Shown here: in pieces, positions 53,065 to 63,352 of the stretch | How positions within the stretch are numbered: position 1 is the stretch's first letter | Layout of the letters: each line of letters starts with the position of its first letter | From: Phialophora verrucosa | Taxonomy: Eukaryota > Ascomycota > Eurotiomycetes > Chaetothyriales > Herpotrichiellaceae | DNA length: 64,000 nucleotides | Assembly: GCA_002099365.1 (NCBI GenBank) | Contig: MSED01000015.1 | Coordinates: 1,302,001-1,366,000 of the forward strand | Reading direction: 5' to 3' | The notes under the pieces: generated by a model | The model's input: only the letters and a program-made list of their open reading frames with translations | The model's database searches: none | Told to the model about the DNA's origin: nothing | Program-made: the position numbers and the translations under genes

Positions 53065-55196
53065 ATGTCACCCTTGCCCAAGCAACCAGACGCCAAGAGC
53101 ATGGACTTGAAGAGCGAAGACGTCCATGATCATGTGGAAACTCTGCGCAATGGGATGCGGCAAGATGAAGACAATATCTCCATCAGCGCAGAAGCAAAAG
53201 GCGACAACCTCCCAGACGGCTACTTCATGTCCCTGCAGTTCGTTGCCGTGGTATTGGTAAGTGCGGCCCCGTCGTGCCCGAGGAGAGGAGAGGAGAGGAC
53301 CAATACTGACTGAGTGAAACTGCCTTAGGGGTTTGCACTGACCGCCATCTCCGCGTTCATGTTCCTCCTTATGCCGTACAGCATACTGAGTTCGATCAAT
53401 GCAGACATTGGTGAGTTACACATCCAATCTTCTGTCTGGCTGGGGGCAACGTGGAAGTCAAGCTCATGACCTTTTGCAGGACCGAGTCCCTATATTTCAT
53501 GGGTGTCCATCTCGCGGACTCTGGCGCTCTCCTTCTCTTACACCATCGTCGGCCGCCTCTCGGATCTGTATGGGCGGCGATGGTTCTATATCGGGGGCAA
53601 CGTCGTCTCCCTCGTCGGCATCATCATGTGCGCCGTGGCGCAGAACGTGGGGACCTTGATCGGCGGCTGCACTGTCTACGGCCTGGGTGAAGTGGTGCAA
53701 CTCACCTTTACCGTCGCCCTGGGCGAACTGGTCCCGAACAAGCACCGGCCCACCATTTCCTCCTTCATCTTTCTGACCAATGCCCCCTTTGCCACGTTCG
53801 GGCCTGTCATAGGTACGTGTCCTCCCATCAGCGATGACGACTCTCCCTAACAACGAGGCTTAGCGAACAAGTTCCTCACGGTAGGGCTCGGCTGGCGCTG
53901 GGTCTTCTACGTCAACATCATCGCCTGCGGCTTAGGCACCATTCTGCTGTTCTTCTTCTACCATCCACCCAAGTTCGAGCAACTTCACGAACGCCACACA
54001 AAGGGGCAGCTCCTCAGAGAACTAGACTGTAAGTTTTGGGAACAGGAACCCCATCGCCTATGTATAGGTTGGTTCGGTCACTGATCCTGCTTAATTAGAT
54101 GTGGGCATGTTCCTCTTCGTAGCAGGCCTTACCCTGTTCCTGTTGGGAGTTTCCTTGGGAGGCGGCCTGTATCCCTGGGATTCCGCAGCACCCATCTCTA
54201 CCTTGGTCGTTGGATTCTGCCTCTTGGTCGCGCTCGGGGTGTACGAAGCCAAGGCAAACCTGCGCTACCCGGTGCTGCCCGTCAAGTTCTTTCGCAATAG
54301 AGGCTTTATCAGCTTGGTGGTCTGCATCACGATTTGCACGGTAAGCAGAGTTTCCGGGTATTCTTATGCTCCAGAGTGATGATGAACTGAATCTTATTAT
54401 TTTTCTTGGGCAGACATTCTACAACCCCTTCACCATCATCTGGCCGCAGGAAATCGCCAATGTCTATTCCCACAACCGCAACACCATCGGTTGGGTTTCC
54501 TGCACCATTGGAGGCGGCTGTGCGCTCGGCCAGGCTGTCGGCTTTGCGGTCGTCAAGTGGGGACACAACGTGCGATACTGGATCATGGGCTGCATGGTGA
54601 TCATGGTGGCGACCGAGTGCGCCATGGGCGCCATGACCCCGGACAGCTTCAACATGGGCATCGTCTTTACCGTCATCGGCCCCGTGGCGCTCGGCATTGT
54701 CGAACTGGTGGCCCTGACCATCGCCCCGTTCTTCTGCAACCCGGCCGACATTGGTCTGGCGACGGGACTGCTCCTCAGCGTCCGCTCCATCGGCGGCTCC
54801 GTCAGCGTGGCCGTCTACACCACCATCCTGCGCAACCGACTGAGCAGTACCGTGCCGCGCATCGTCGGCCCTGTCGCGACCCAGGCCGGCCTGTCCGCCG
54901 AGCAGGTTTCGGCCGTGTGTGCGTCCATTGCTGCCGGCTCGTTTGCCAAATTCCCGGGCTTGACTCCCGAAGCCACGAGCGCGATTTCGCAAGTCATCCC
55001 CGTGGCTTGGCTCCAGGCGGTCAAGACGGTCTATCTGGCGGCGATTGGCTTTGGCGCCGTCGGCCTGACGGCAAGTCTGTTGACCAAGGATGTCAGGAAG
55101 CATCTGACCAACAAGGTGGAGAGACGGATGAATATGAAGGCGGCTGGGAAGAAGGACATGACCGAGGAAGCAGCGGCAGCGGCAGAGAAGGCTTGA
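53065..55196 (+). CDS. TRI12-like MFS exporter (14 TM)
   Basis: Six exons (53065-53256, 53329-53410, 53480-53812, 53864-54028, 54099-54340, 54414-55196) encode 598 residues; every junction keeps phase. The layout is a charged N terminus, then MSLQFVAVVLGFALTAISAF, SINADIGPSPYISWV with TIVGRLSDLYGRRW (the MFS loop 2-3 signature), and about 14 hydrophobic helices. The C terminus is basic/Ala-rich. The family (fungal trichothecene efflux pump, PF06609) exports toxins, siderophores or aromatic metabolites by proton antiport. It follows homogentisate dioxygenase on the same strand. Exon 2 is short (82 nt), and intron 1 contains a GAGGA-type repeat at about 53278-53298. Confidence 0.92.
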
Positions 55197-55466
55197 CGGG
55201 AGTCTAGGGCACGCACGAGTCAAGCTAGGGCACCAGTCCCGATGGATTGGACCTACAGTGTCTACTTTTCGTGTTCGACTGGTGGTAAATAACACAGATG
55301 TTTCATCGAGAGCCGAGATTGGAAGTTTTACAGCGCGGTCTTCTGTGGTCAGTCGGCGCTTCGTAAACATGAACCAGAGACTGGATGCATTTGTCACATG
55401 TATGGTTTTTCATGGCATCATTTCTTCCTAACGCATGAGTTATTTCCCCAGAGCAGAGTGGCAAGT

Positions 55467-56422
55467 TCAAACACCACCTCGCCCTCCATCCACAGACCAA
55501 GCCGCCGCTGTCACATAGCTGGCCTGGGTACTGACAAGGAACAAACACACGTCGGCGATCTCGTCGGGCTGGCCGAAGCGCTTGCTGGGGACCACGTCCC
55601 GGACACGGTCCTCGAGGAACTTGCGCTTCTCGGCATCGACGGCCGCGGTCATGGGCGAGTCCACCAGGCCCGGCAGCACGGCGTTGACCCGGATGCGGTC
55701 CGCGGCGTAGTCGACGCCGTCGCCCCGACTCAGCGCCAACACCGCGGCTTTGGACGCGCTGTACACGGGACAGTTGCGTTGATGGCGCAGCGCCATCCCG
55801 GACGACAGGTTGACGATCGACCCGCGTTGGGCGCGGTACGCCGGGATCCGTGCCTCCGGGTACGCTTCGCAGTCGAGCGTCTGGCGACGCATGATGCGGA
55901 TGGCCTCGCGCGTGCAGAGCCACAGGCCACGGTAGTTGATGGCGTTCTCGCGGTCGAACGTGTCCAGCGAGCAGTCCGCGCTGGGGGCGTCGAAGGTGAT
56001 GACGCCGGCGCATTGCACCGCGTAGTCGATCCGCTGCATGGCCGCTTGGACGGCCGCGTACGTCGAGGCCACGCTGTCGGGTTGCGTGACGTCGATTTGG
56101 AAGGTGACGACCTTGGCGGCAGCAGCAGCCGAATCGGTCTTGCTAACATAGCTCTGCAAGACTAGTCTCTGGCTTTCTGCTAGGCCGGCCTCGTTCCGGT
56201 CTAGCAGGGCGATCCTGGAGCAGCCTCGTCGAGCAAATGCTATGGCGGTGGCGCGGCCAATCCCTGGTGATTCTTGTCAGCTGCGGCGCAAGAGGTGAGA
56301 ATGAGAGGGGGTGTCTTGTTCGCTTGTGGCGATACCAGGTTCGGGCTCTGCATAGAATAATTAATACATATCTTACCGGAAGCTGCACCCGTTATCACAG
56401 CCACGCCTGGGTAGTCTGTCAT
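55467..56422 (-). CDS. Short-chain dehydrogenase/reductase
   Basis: Two exons, 56422-56377 and 56263-55467, give 280 residues. The intron splits the glycine motif: MTDYPGVAVITGAASG and then IGRATAIAFARRG. Downstream are AVQCAGV (NAG equivalent), catalytic Ser in IVNLSSGMALR, YSASKAAVLALSR (YxxxK) and LPGLVDSPM. Asp at the end of strand 2 (ALLDRNEAG) suggests NAD(H) rather than NADP(H). Classical SDRs interconvert alcohols and ketones; the substrate is unknown. It is convergent with the TRI12-like gene and divergent from the next SDR, with 600 bp between starts, which suggests joint control. Confidence 0.92.
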
Positions 56423-57023
56423 ATTTGAGCGGGTGTTGAATGATTTTCCTGTGTTTGTCTTGCTCTTCACGCGCGTGGTAGTCTGAGGAGAAGAGGGTGA
56501 AGCAGGAGGCCTGTCTTACACGGAGACTATTGCGGTGGCTCTTCTCAGAACATGTGGGCAATCAACATTAATTACTTGGCCCGTTGACGATATTGGTCAC
56601 CATCCAACCATAACCATAACCATGTAGATGGGACTCAATAATGCGTCCGTACCGACTGGAAGATACCCGGTACAGCTCGCTAGAATCAGAGCCTCGAGTC
56701 CGGCATTTCCAGCAGAAACCCAAAGCCGGAAATCCCCAGCCAACCCCGGACGCCGGATCGGGAACCTTCGACAGGCAGGGGGAAACTTCCAATCCTGTCC
56801 AGTCATTCGTGTATGCCGCCCCTGGGGTCTGCATGACCTGGGTACATACCCCGTACGGAGTAACTATGGTGCATATTATGCTGTATGACTCCACGCTGTC
56901 TTATAGATGCTGCTTCTGCTGCACGGCCACGTCGGAACCAATCTCCCAATTACAAGACCACACCAAGCGATCTGCACACATCCACCACTGACCATTCCAC
57001 AGCTCTCTCTCGGAATCTCTAAA
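56423..57023. promoter_or_regulatory. Divergent promoter between two SDR genes
   Basis: About 600 bp. GCCGGAAAT at 56725-56733 is shared with the exporter's upstream region. Several CCGG words cluster at 56699-56760. No open frame is convincing. Confidence 0.45.
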
Positions 57024-58327
57024 ATGGCAGGGCCGGGGGCACCTCCGGGGGTAGCAATCATCACGGGAGGAGGTAAGCATTCAGTTATTTGCTCAAAATC
57101 AATCGCCTATTCAGGGTCCTTCGTACCCGGACTGGATCACCGCTTGTTGACCTCACTGGCCCGTCTGAAGCGTCGGGGATGGGTCTGGCAGGCACCGAGT
57201 TACTCATCAAGGACGGCTGGTGTGTAACCATGTTCGATTTCAACGAAGAGGGAGCCAAGGTGGCCGCGAAGCTGGGCGGACAAGTTCTTTTCGTCCAAGG
57301 CAATGCCCTTGTCTACGACGACCAGGCTCGAGCATTCAAACAGACGTGGGAAAAATGGGGACGCATCGATGTCGGTAGGTTCCACTCCATATCACTTCTC
57401 CTGGATTCCCCTCCTGGACAAGGGCAACGGGGGTGAATGATAGCTAATAAATGCCTCTCTTTGTGTCTGCTAGTATGGGCCAACGCGGTAATTATGCCTT
57501 TTTGTCCTTCTGCGTAAAAACCTGCTCCTATGCACACTTACTCGAGCGTTCGCTGTCGTGCTTACACTCACTTTCACGCGGACGATAGGGCTTTGGCGAC
57601 GCCCAGGACTTCTTCCAGCCTGCGGCGGCGCCAACGGATGGAGGAGAAGACGACGCGGAGCCACCACCCAGGCCGAACACTCTCAGCCTCGATGTTTGCC
57701 TCACGGGCGTCATATTTACGACCTATCTGGCGCTGCACTTCTTCCGCAAGACTCCCTCTCGGCCCGGAAAGCTGATTCTCCAGTCCAGCGTCAACGGGCT
57801 GTGGCCCAACTCGCGACTGATCCTATATTCGGCCGCCAAACACGGGGTACGTGTAATGCTTCTCCCTCCCCCCGCTGCTATTTCACAACTCCCCCAAGCC
57901 CTTTTACTAATCAAAGGACCGACCTTGTCTTCAAACACAGGTCGTCGGCCTTACCCGAGCCCTGGCCGCCCGTCTCCGCGAGACGGACGAAAAGATCAGC
58001 GTCAACGCCATCTGCCCAGGCCTGGTCGACACCCCCCTGATCAGCTCCACCATGAAAGACAACATCCCCGCGCAAATGAAGACGCCCATGTCCACCATAA
58101 TGCGCGCGTTCAGCGATATCGTCCGCGACGAGGCCAATACGTCGGGCCAGGTCCTCGAGGTCAGTGGCGCCGATGTGATACCCAAAGGTGCCCCGCCCTA
58201 CGGCAACGACGCGACGGAATATATCGTCGAGCTTCGCTATCGGGATTTAATTGACGTGGGGGTGCTGGCCAAGCATGGTGAAGAGAGGGGCAAGGCTCGA
58301 AAGGCCATGGAAGTCGCGCCTGCATAG
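57024..58327 (+). CDS. Short-chain dehydrogenase (15-PGDH-like)
   Basis: Five exons: 57024-57072, 57171-57374, 57474-57487, 57589-57846, 57941-58327; 303 residues. The third exon is only 14 nt and encodes the core of the NAG motif (VWANA). The first junction creates ITGGASGMGLAGTELL. Then come strand 2 VTMFDFNEEG (acidic, so NAD-preferring), the catalytic Ser in LILQSSVNGLW, YSAAKHGVVGL (YxxxK) and CPGLVDTPL. An acidic Pro-rich insert of about 20 residues sits after GDAQDFFQPA. Relatives oxidise hydroxy-fatty acids, prostaglandin-like or small alcohols. The acceptor before exon 2 (TGAAG) is the less common AAG type. Confidence 0.88.
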
Positions 58328-58722
58328 GGCATAGGCAGGCCAAGGTGTGCGAGAAAGTTGAGAAACTCAAACTCGAGCGTTTGGAAATGTAATACAGTAT
58401 CTAGACCGGGCCACGCCTGATGTCTCATCGCTGGCCTGCTGCTGTATCCCTCAAGGCCGATCTGGTTCCCGTAAGACCATCGTTACGCAAATTGCGCCGC
58501 TGAGGGAAACCTGGCTTCGATCGCGGTCAAATACAAGTATACCCAGCCTCTCTGTCGACGACTATTCTAGCACGTATCTGGGTACCCAGTCACACGTGTG
58601 GAACGGACATAGCATAGCATGGCACCATGCTTCAAACCAAGTCCATAATTAGTCGCTCCAAGATATTGTTTCATTTCTCTCAGAGGCGACCTAAGTATGA
58701 ACTCGAACCTCATCCGCCCCTT
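58328..58722. other. Convergent 3' spacer
   Basis: The 395 bp between the SDR and flavoprotein stop codons; I see nothing else in it. Confidence 0.5.
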
Positions 58723-60892
58723 TTACATCTTTTTTCCCCCTTGTTTGTGCCCGTTCTCGTCTCTCCTTTGCCCGTTATAGATGGGCAATGGCGACCCCAT
58801 GAGGTGGGCCTTGATCTGAAGCGCGACATGCCGTGAAAAATAGCGGCAATAGCCGATCGTGCCACCCATGTACCATAAGCCGGGATCTAAACGAACCCCG
58901 TCAGACTCAGAAGCACACTTGGTTGATTTGACGCGGGAGGACTGGAAGGGAGCCAACACTTACGGCCTGTAGGTTTGAAAGCTCCTTTGAGTTCTCCTTC
59001 GGCGTCCAAGGTCCAAAAGTCGTCCACCTGGGCCGCGACCTCGGGGCCAAATAACTCCGCGACGTTCTTCCTCATGTTGCCGCGGAAGCCGGTGCAGAAG
59101 ACAATGACATCGGCGGGGATCTCACTGCCGTCGGTGAAAGCGAGCCCCGTCGCGGTAAAGTGCGAGACAAGGGCGTCGGATTTGACTCGGATCTGTGCAT
59201 GTATGCGCATGTTAGTAACTGAGGCCGACGCACACCACAATGAATTTCATGAGAGATTGGTCGAGGCAAGAGGGTCAGTCCGCTTACCAAGCCTTTGGCA
59301 ATCTTGTCGGAACAGCCGACGTCGATGTAATGGCCACCTCTCCGCTCGGTGATCTGGTACGTCTATCGTGGGATTGTGTCAGTTTTTCGTGCACATGTTT
59401 CGTCGTCTGACGGCGCAAGGCCGGTGTGTGGTAAACAAGGGAAGGGTGGCTTTACGATGTCACCGTATCGCTCCACTTTGAATCCCACTCTTTCCAGTGC
59501 GTCGAATCTCTCGGGTTCCTTGCTCGCCATGGCGTGGAGAGCCTTCATACTCAGCAACCGCGAAAGGGCTTGAGGCTGACTGTACTGCTCGCGGTCCACG
59601 TCGTCGATGCACGAGACGCCGTTGTACGCTCTGTCCGAGATGACTTTGAAGTATTCGGCCGGAAGGACATAGGTGCGGTTCCGCTGCACCATGGTCACGG
59701 CCTTGAGTCCTGCCTCGACCATGTCCGAGGCCACGTCGTGGGCCGTGTTCGCCGTCCCGATCACGATGGCGGCCTTGCCTTTCCACGACGCGGCGGAGCG
59801 ATAGTCAACCGAATGGAGGACTTCGCCCTGGAAGCTCTCGCGGCCGGGAAACGTCGGCATTTCGGGGATCTGCCCACCACTGCCGACGGCGATGACCACA
59901 TGTCGGCATGTCATTGTCATTGTCGTCGTCGTCGCCTCATTTTCCCCCGCTCTCACGACATGAAGGGTCCAAAGCTTGTGCTCCGGGTCCCACGAACCGC
60001 CCACGAGCGTCGATTGCCATTGTATGTGCTTGTCGATGCCGAACTTGCGGACAAACTCACCGTAACCTTGCACGAGGTCGTGCTTGTCGAGATACTCTTG
60101 GTATGACGAGTCAAAGATTCGCCCAAAGGGTAGTTGACTGTAATCTCGAGGCGTGTGGAGCTTTGCAGAGTCGTACCGGACGGCCCAGTTTTCACCCGCC
60201 CGCGCGAGTGTTTCCAGCACGAGGTAATGCACTCCCAGGGCCTGGAGGCGGCCGGCCGTACTTAGTCCAGCTTGACCGGCGCCGACGACAATGGCATCGT
60301 AGTGAACAGAACTGTCGCCATTCTCAGTTCCTTGTCCTAGTTTCGCGTGGATGCCGTTGGTAAGGGTGTCGGCATCGCCGTTAACATGACCATTCGATTC
60401 CGGGAGAGTGTCCACATCGGCACACCCGACCAGCTGCTCAAGGACTGTTCTGATGGTCCAAATCTTCCACTGGCCATCCCCGCCGCCTGGCACGAGCGTC
60501 AGGAAACCCCGGCACTCTGCGGCTGGTGTCGCGGCAACTGCAAATTTGAAACCAACTTGGAGCCACTTGGTGCTGTTGTTAGGCCGCACGATCTTGCCGG
60601 AGCCAGATATCAACTGGAAATCATGGGCTTGTCGGCTGCTGCAGGTATCGGACCAAGCCGTAGTAATTGCGTGAGCCGAGTAAATTGTTCGCAGAGTGCC
60701 GGTGAGTGCAAATACGTCACGCCAAACTGGCTCCGCGAACAGGAGCTCGGAGTCAAGTGAGCTGAGGGAGTTGACGAAGGGTCTCCCGATTTCCTCGACA
60801 TTCACTGGATCATCGAAAGGTGACGCAGGGAGATGGCACGGTAGCGCGTGGAGGAGACTCCTCGCAGGGGTCGGGGAAGGGTCTTGCTCCAT
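58723..60892 (-). CDS. Flavin-dependent monooxygenase (FMO/YUCCA-like)
   Basis: Four exons, 60892-59456, 59362-59288, 59192-58964 and 58886-58723, close to 634 residues. About 195 residues of N-terminal domain, likely NTF2/SnoaL-like, precede the FAD site IVVGAGQAGLSTAG (about 202-214). The FMO fingerprint FQGEVLHSVDY lies at about 354-364, and the second Rossmann motif IVIGTANTAHDVA at about 377-388 has Thr/Asn where Gly/Ser is usual. IVFCTGFRG and HPGLWYMGGTIGYCRYFS close the domain. Intron 2 has a perfect TACTAAC branch site. Members use NADPH and oxygen to hydroxylate or insert oxygen into ketones, amines or aromatics. With homogentisate dioxygenase and SDRs nearby, an aromatic or ketone substrate is likely. 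Confidence 0.9.
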
Positions 60893-61553
60893 CTATCTGA
60901 TGTTGCTGACTTCGGCCAGGGTTCCAGCGTCTTGCTAGTAGGAGGGTAGGGCTCTTTTCCGCGACGAGGACGCGGACGAAGGCGGTTGATCTTTGTGCAC
61001 AAGACTCCATTGATTTATCATATGCCGCGCAACAGCTCGTGACCGTGGATTCATCGAGACTGCCTGGAGAACGAAGAAGAAGCCGATCTCGTTGAGAGTA
61101 TCATTGGCTTCGAATCTCCGCTGGCGGCCACAGACCAACGGCCAGCCGGCCAACAGGTCAGACATGCTGCACCCGTGGTAGAAGAAAGCCCGGCGTCTCA
61201 ATTGCCGCACAGGACTGTGCTCATGGGGAAGGATATTGGATCGTGTATTACGGCAGATCTCGAAGGCCGGAAGCCGGATGTCGGCCGACTGCTGCTGACC
61301 GCAGAGATATCTTCGAAGAGAGCAATTTGGACGAAGCAGGGCGGACTTCAAGTTTAGTTCCCTTATCTGGCAATATGTCCTGGAACAAAGGGAGTCGTCA
61401 CTCGGATCGGAACACATATTACGCCGTACATGGACTCTAAGAGATCGATGCACCTGATGGAATTGATGTGCAATGCCTCCGACTCTTCGGTAGGGGCTGT
61501 ATCTTCCCCCACCTCTCCTCTTTCCCACCAACCATCCCATCCTTATATGTTCA
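60893..61553. promoter_or_regulatory. Upstream region of the flavoprotein gene
   Basis: About 660 bp. A 201-codon minus-strand frame (60935-61540) is Arg/Cys/Ser-rich with no domain and looks like chance. No defensible motif is seen. Confidence 0.4.
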
Positions 61554-61895
61554 TCACGGCCAGTTCACGACATGCTCCCCGACAAGGAAGAGCGGCCTCG
61601 TATTACAAAAGTTGGGAACATCTTCTGACACCGGCTTGAGGGAGCCATTTCGGAACGCCGTCTGGAGGGTTTCGACAATGTTGTCGGCGTGGTCGAAGGT
61701 CATGATGGTCACATAAGAGAACGGCTTCTCGCCAGTGCGAAGATGGTGGCTTAATTTGAGCATTCGCCAGCTTTGGAGGCCCAATTGCTTCCAATAGGCC
61801 ACCGACATGGGCATGTGCTTGTTGACGTAGTAGTCCATGTCGAATGTCATGCCATCGAATTCCTGGTACAGGAGGAAGACCTCGACGGCGGCCAT
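61554..61895 (-). CDS. EthD-domain protein (dimeric alpha/beta barrel)
   Basis: Intronless, 113 residues from the first ATG at 61895. The ferredoxin-like core has VEVFLLYQEFDGMTF, YYVNKHMPMSVAYW (the family's HMP block, with His at the putative pocket), SYVTIMTFDHADNIVETL and NTRPLFLVGE at the end. EthD proteins are small pocketed dimers found with alkyl-ether or aromatic degradation and in polyketide clusters, where some act as cyclases or decarboxylases. Here it lies between the flavoprotein and the NmrA-like gene and divergent from the latter. Its exact reaction is unknown. Confidence 0.88.
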   Translation of the reverse strand: MAAVEVFLLYQEFDGMTFDMDYYVNKHMPMSVAYWKQLGLQSWRMLKLSHHLRTGEKPFSYVTIMTFDHADNIVETLQTAFRNGSLKPVSEDVPNFCNTRPLFLVGEHVVNWP

Positions 61896-62363
61896 GTCCG
61901 CTTTCAAGGTCCAATTTCGACGGGATGAATTAACCGGTAAATTGAAGTGAGTGGTTGTTGTGGTTGAGATCGAGCCGAGAGTGACCTGAGATTGAGTTCA
62001 GCTTTAGAACTTTGCGGAGTTGGAATTGATCCGAGGAACCGCAGCGAGACCAGCTTTCCCACGTACCTCGTATCTTTTGTTGGACCCTGTGTCAAGATTG
62101 GTATGTATCTCTAGACCAGGGCAGTCTCGGATGTGCGCAGCGCGCTCATAAATAGTAAGATATTAATGAATTGTGCATGCTACGGCGCCAACGACGGCGG
62201 CAAACACGGCCTTTGCTGAACATGGCGGACATTCTGCGAGCAGAGCCAGACCCGCCCGGCACCCATGACAACAAGACTCATCTCGCAGCCTCAGTTCCTT
62301 CGTCTTCTCTTTCTTCCATTATTTCTCAAGTCGACAGTCTGGTCTGACCCCCTCTACACGAAC
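61896..62363. promoter_or_regulatory. Divergent promoter, EthD / NmrA-like
   Basis: 468 bp between divergent starts. A frame from 62265 extends the NmrA-like ORF upstream by 33 hydrophobic residues and may be a leader. Confidence 0.45.
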
Positions 62364-63352
62364 ATGTCCAGGGCCGTACTCATCTTCGGAGCCACGGGCA
62401 AGCAAGGCAGCGCGGTCGTGAACGCGCTGCTGAAAGCCAATGCCGACTTCGAAATCCTAGCCGTCACCCGTGATGCCAGCAGTGCATCGGCCCAGCGCCT
62501 TGTGCAAAAGTCGTCGAAGATCAAACTGGTCACCGGAGACTTGGATGCCTCCCCCGCCATCTTCGAGAAAGCCAAGACGGTGTCTCCTGTCCCCGTCTGG
62601 GGGGTCTACAGTGTGCAGGTACGTAACGCCCTTCGCCGATGGCCAGTTGGAGCTGAAAGCTGGAGCTGATCACACGCACGTCTCATTAGGTGGCCATGGG
62701 GAAGGGTGCGAATGCCCAAACAGAAGAGCGACAGGGCAAGGCGCTCGTCGACGCAGCAATCAGCAACGGCGTGAAGCATTTTGTCTATTCCTCCGTCGAT
62801 CGCGGCGGGGCGAAATCCGACCACGACCCGACAGATGTCCCTCACTTCGCGAGCAAGCACAGGGTCGAGCAATACCTCTTCGACCGGACCAAGAACGGGA
62901 CCATGGACTGGACGGTGCTGCGGCCGGTCGCCTTCTTCGAGAACCTGGTGCCTGGCTTCGTCGGCAAGATCTTCGCGACGAGTTGGAAAAACACGCTGCA
63001 GCCCAGTCAGAAACTGCAACTCATTGCGACCAGCGACATTGGCTTCTTCGCCGCCGAGGCCTTCATGAAGCCAGACGCGTTCAGGAACACCAAGATCTCT
63101 CTCGCCGGGGACGAACTGACCTACGACCAGTTCCGGCGCGTCTTCAGGCAGAAGATGGGGGAGGACTTGCCCCACACATTCTCTTTCCTTGCTGCCTTGG
63201 TGTGCTGGATGGTTAAGGATCTCGGATCCATGTTCAAATGGTTCCGCGACGTCGGCTACGGGGCCGACATTGCAGCCCTGAAGAAACAGAAGCCCGACCT
63301 CAAGGACTTTGGGACCTGGCTGGAAACGGAAAGCCAGTTTCGCAAGTCTTGA
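62364..63352 (+). CDS. NmrA-like NAD(P)-binding protein
   Basis: Two exons (62364-62618, 62690-63352) give 305 residues from MSRAVLIFGATGKQG. A longer version from the ATG at 62265 would add a hydrophobic 33-residue leader (FLRLLFLPLFL). The atypical-SDR Rossmann motif GATGKQGSAVVNALL is followed by VTRDASS (an NADP-type Arg), GVYSVQVAMG and HFVYSSVDRGG. The Tyr/Lys of classical SDRs are absent, as in redox sensors of the NmrA/HSCARG group. The family includes regulators and isoflavone-reductase-like enzymes. At 55 kb from areA it need not be the NmrA that binds AreA; its neighbours suggest an enzyme or redox-sensor role in the cluster. Confidence 0.88.

Noticed and set aside
53278..53298. 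GAGGA-type repeat
   Set aside because: Short and inside an intron of the exporter; not informative beyond being a simple repeat.
54327..55397. 356-codon minus-strand frame opposite the TRI12-like exporter
   Set aside because: An antisense shadow of a transporter exon, His/Asp-rich and without a family.
55303..56013. 236-codon minus-strand frame overlapping the SDR
   Set aside because: It is in another frame of the SDR gene and is Arg/Pro-rich without domains.
60935..61540. 201-codon frame upstream of the flavoprotein
   Set aside because: Unusual Cys/Arg composition and no domain; more likely promoter sequence.
62364..63352. Idea that this NmrA-like protein is the AreA co-repressor NmrA
   Set aside because: The NmrA-like family is large. 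This copy is 55 kb from areA inside a catabolic cluster, and no feature ties it specifically to AreA.
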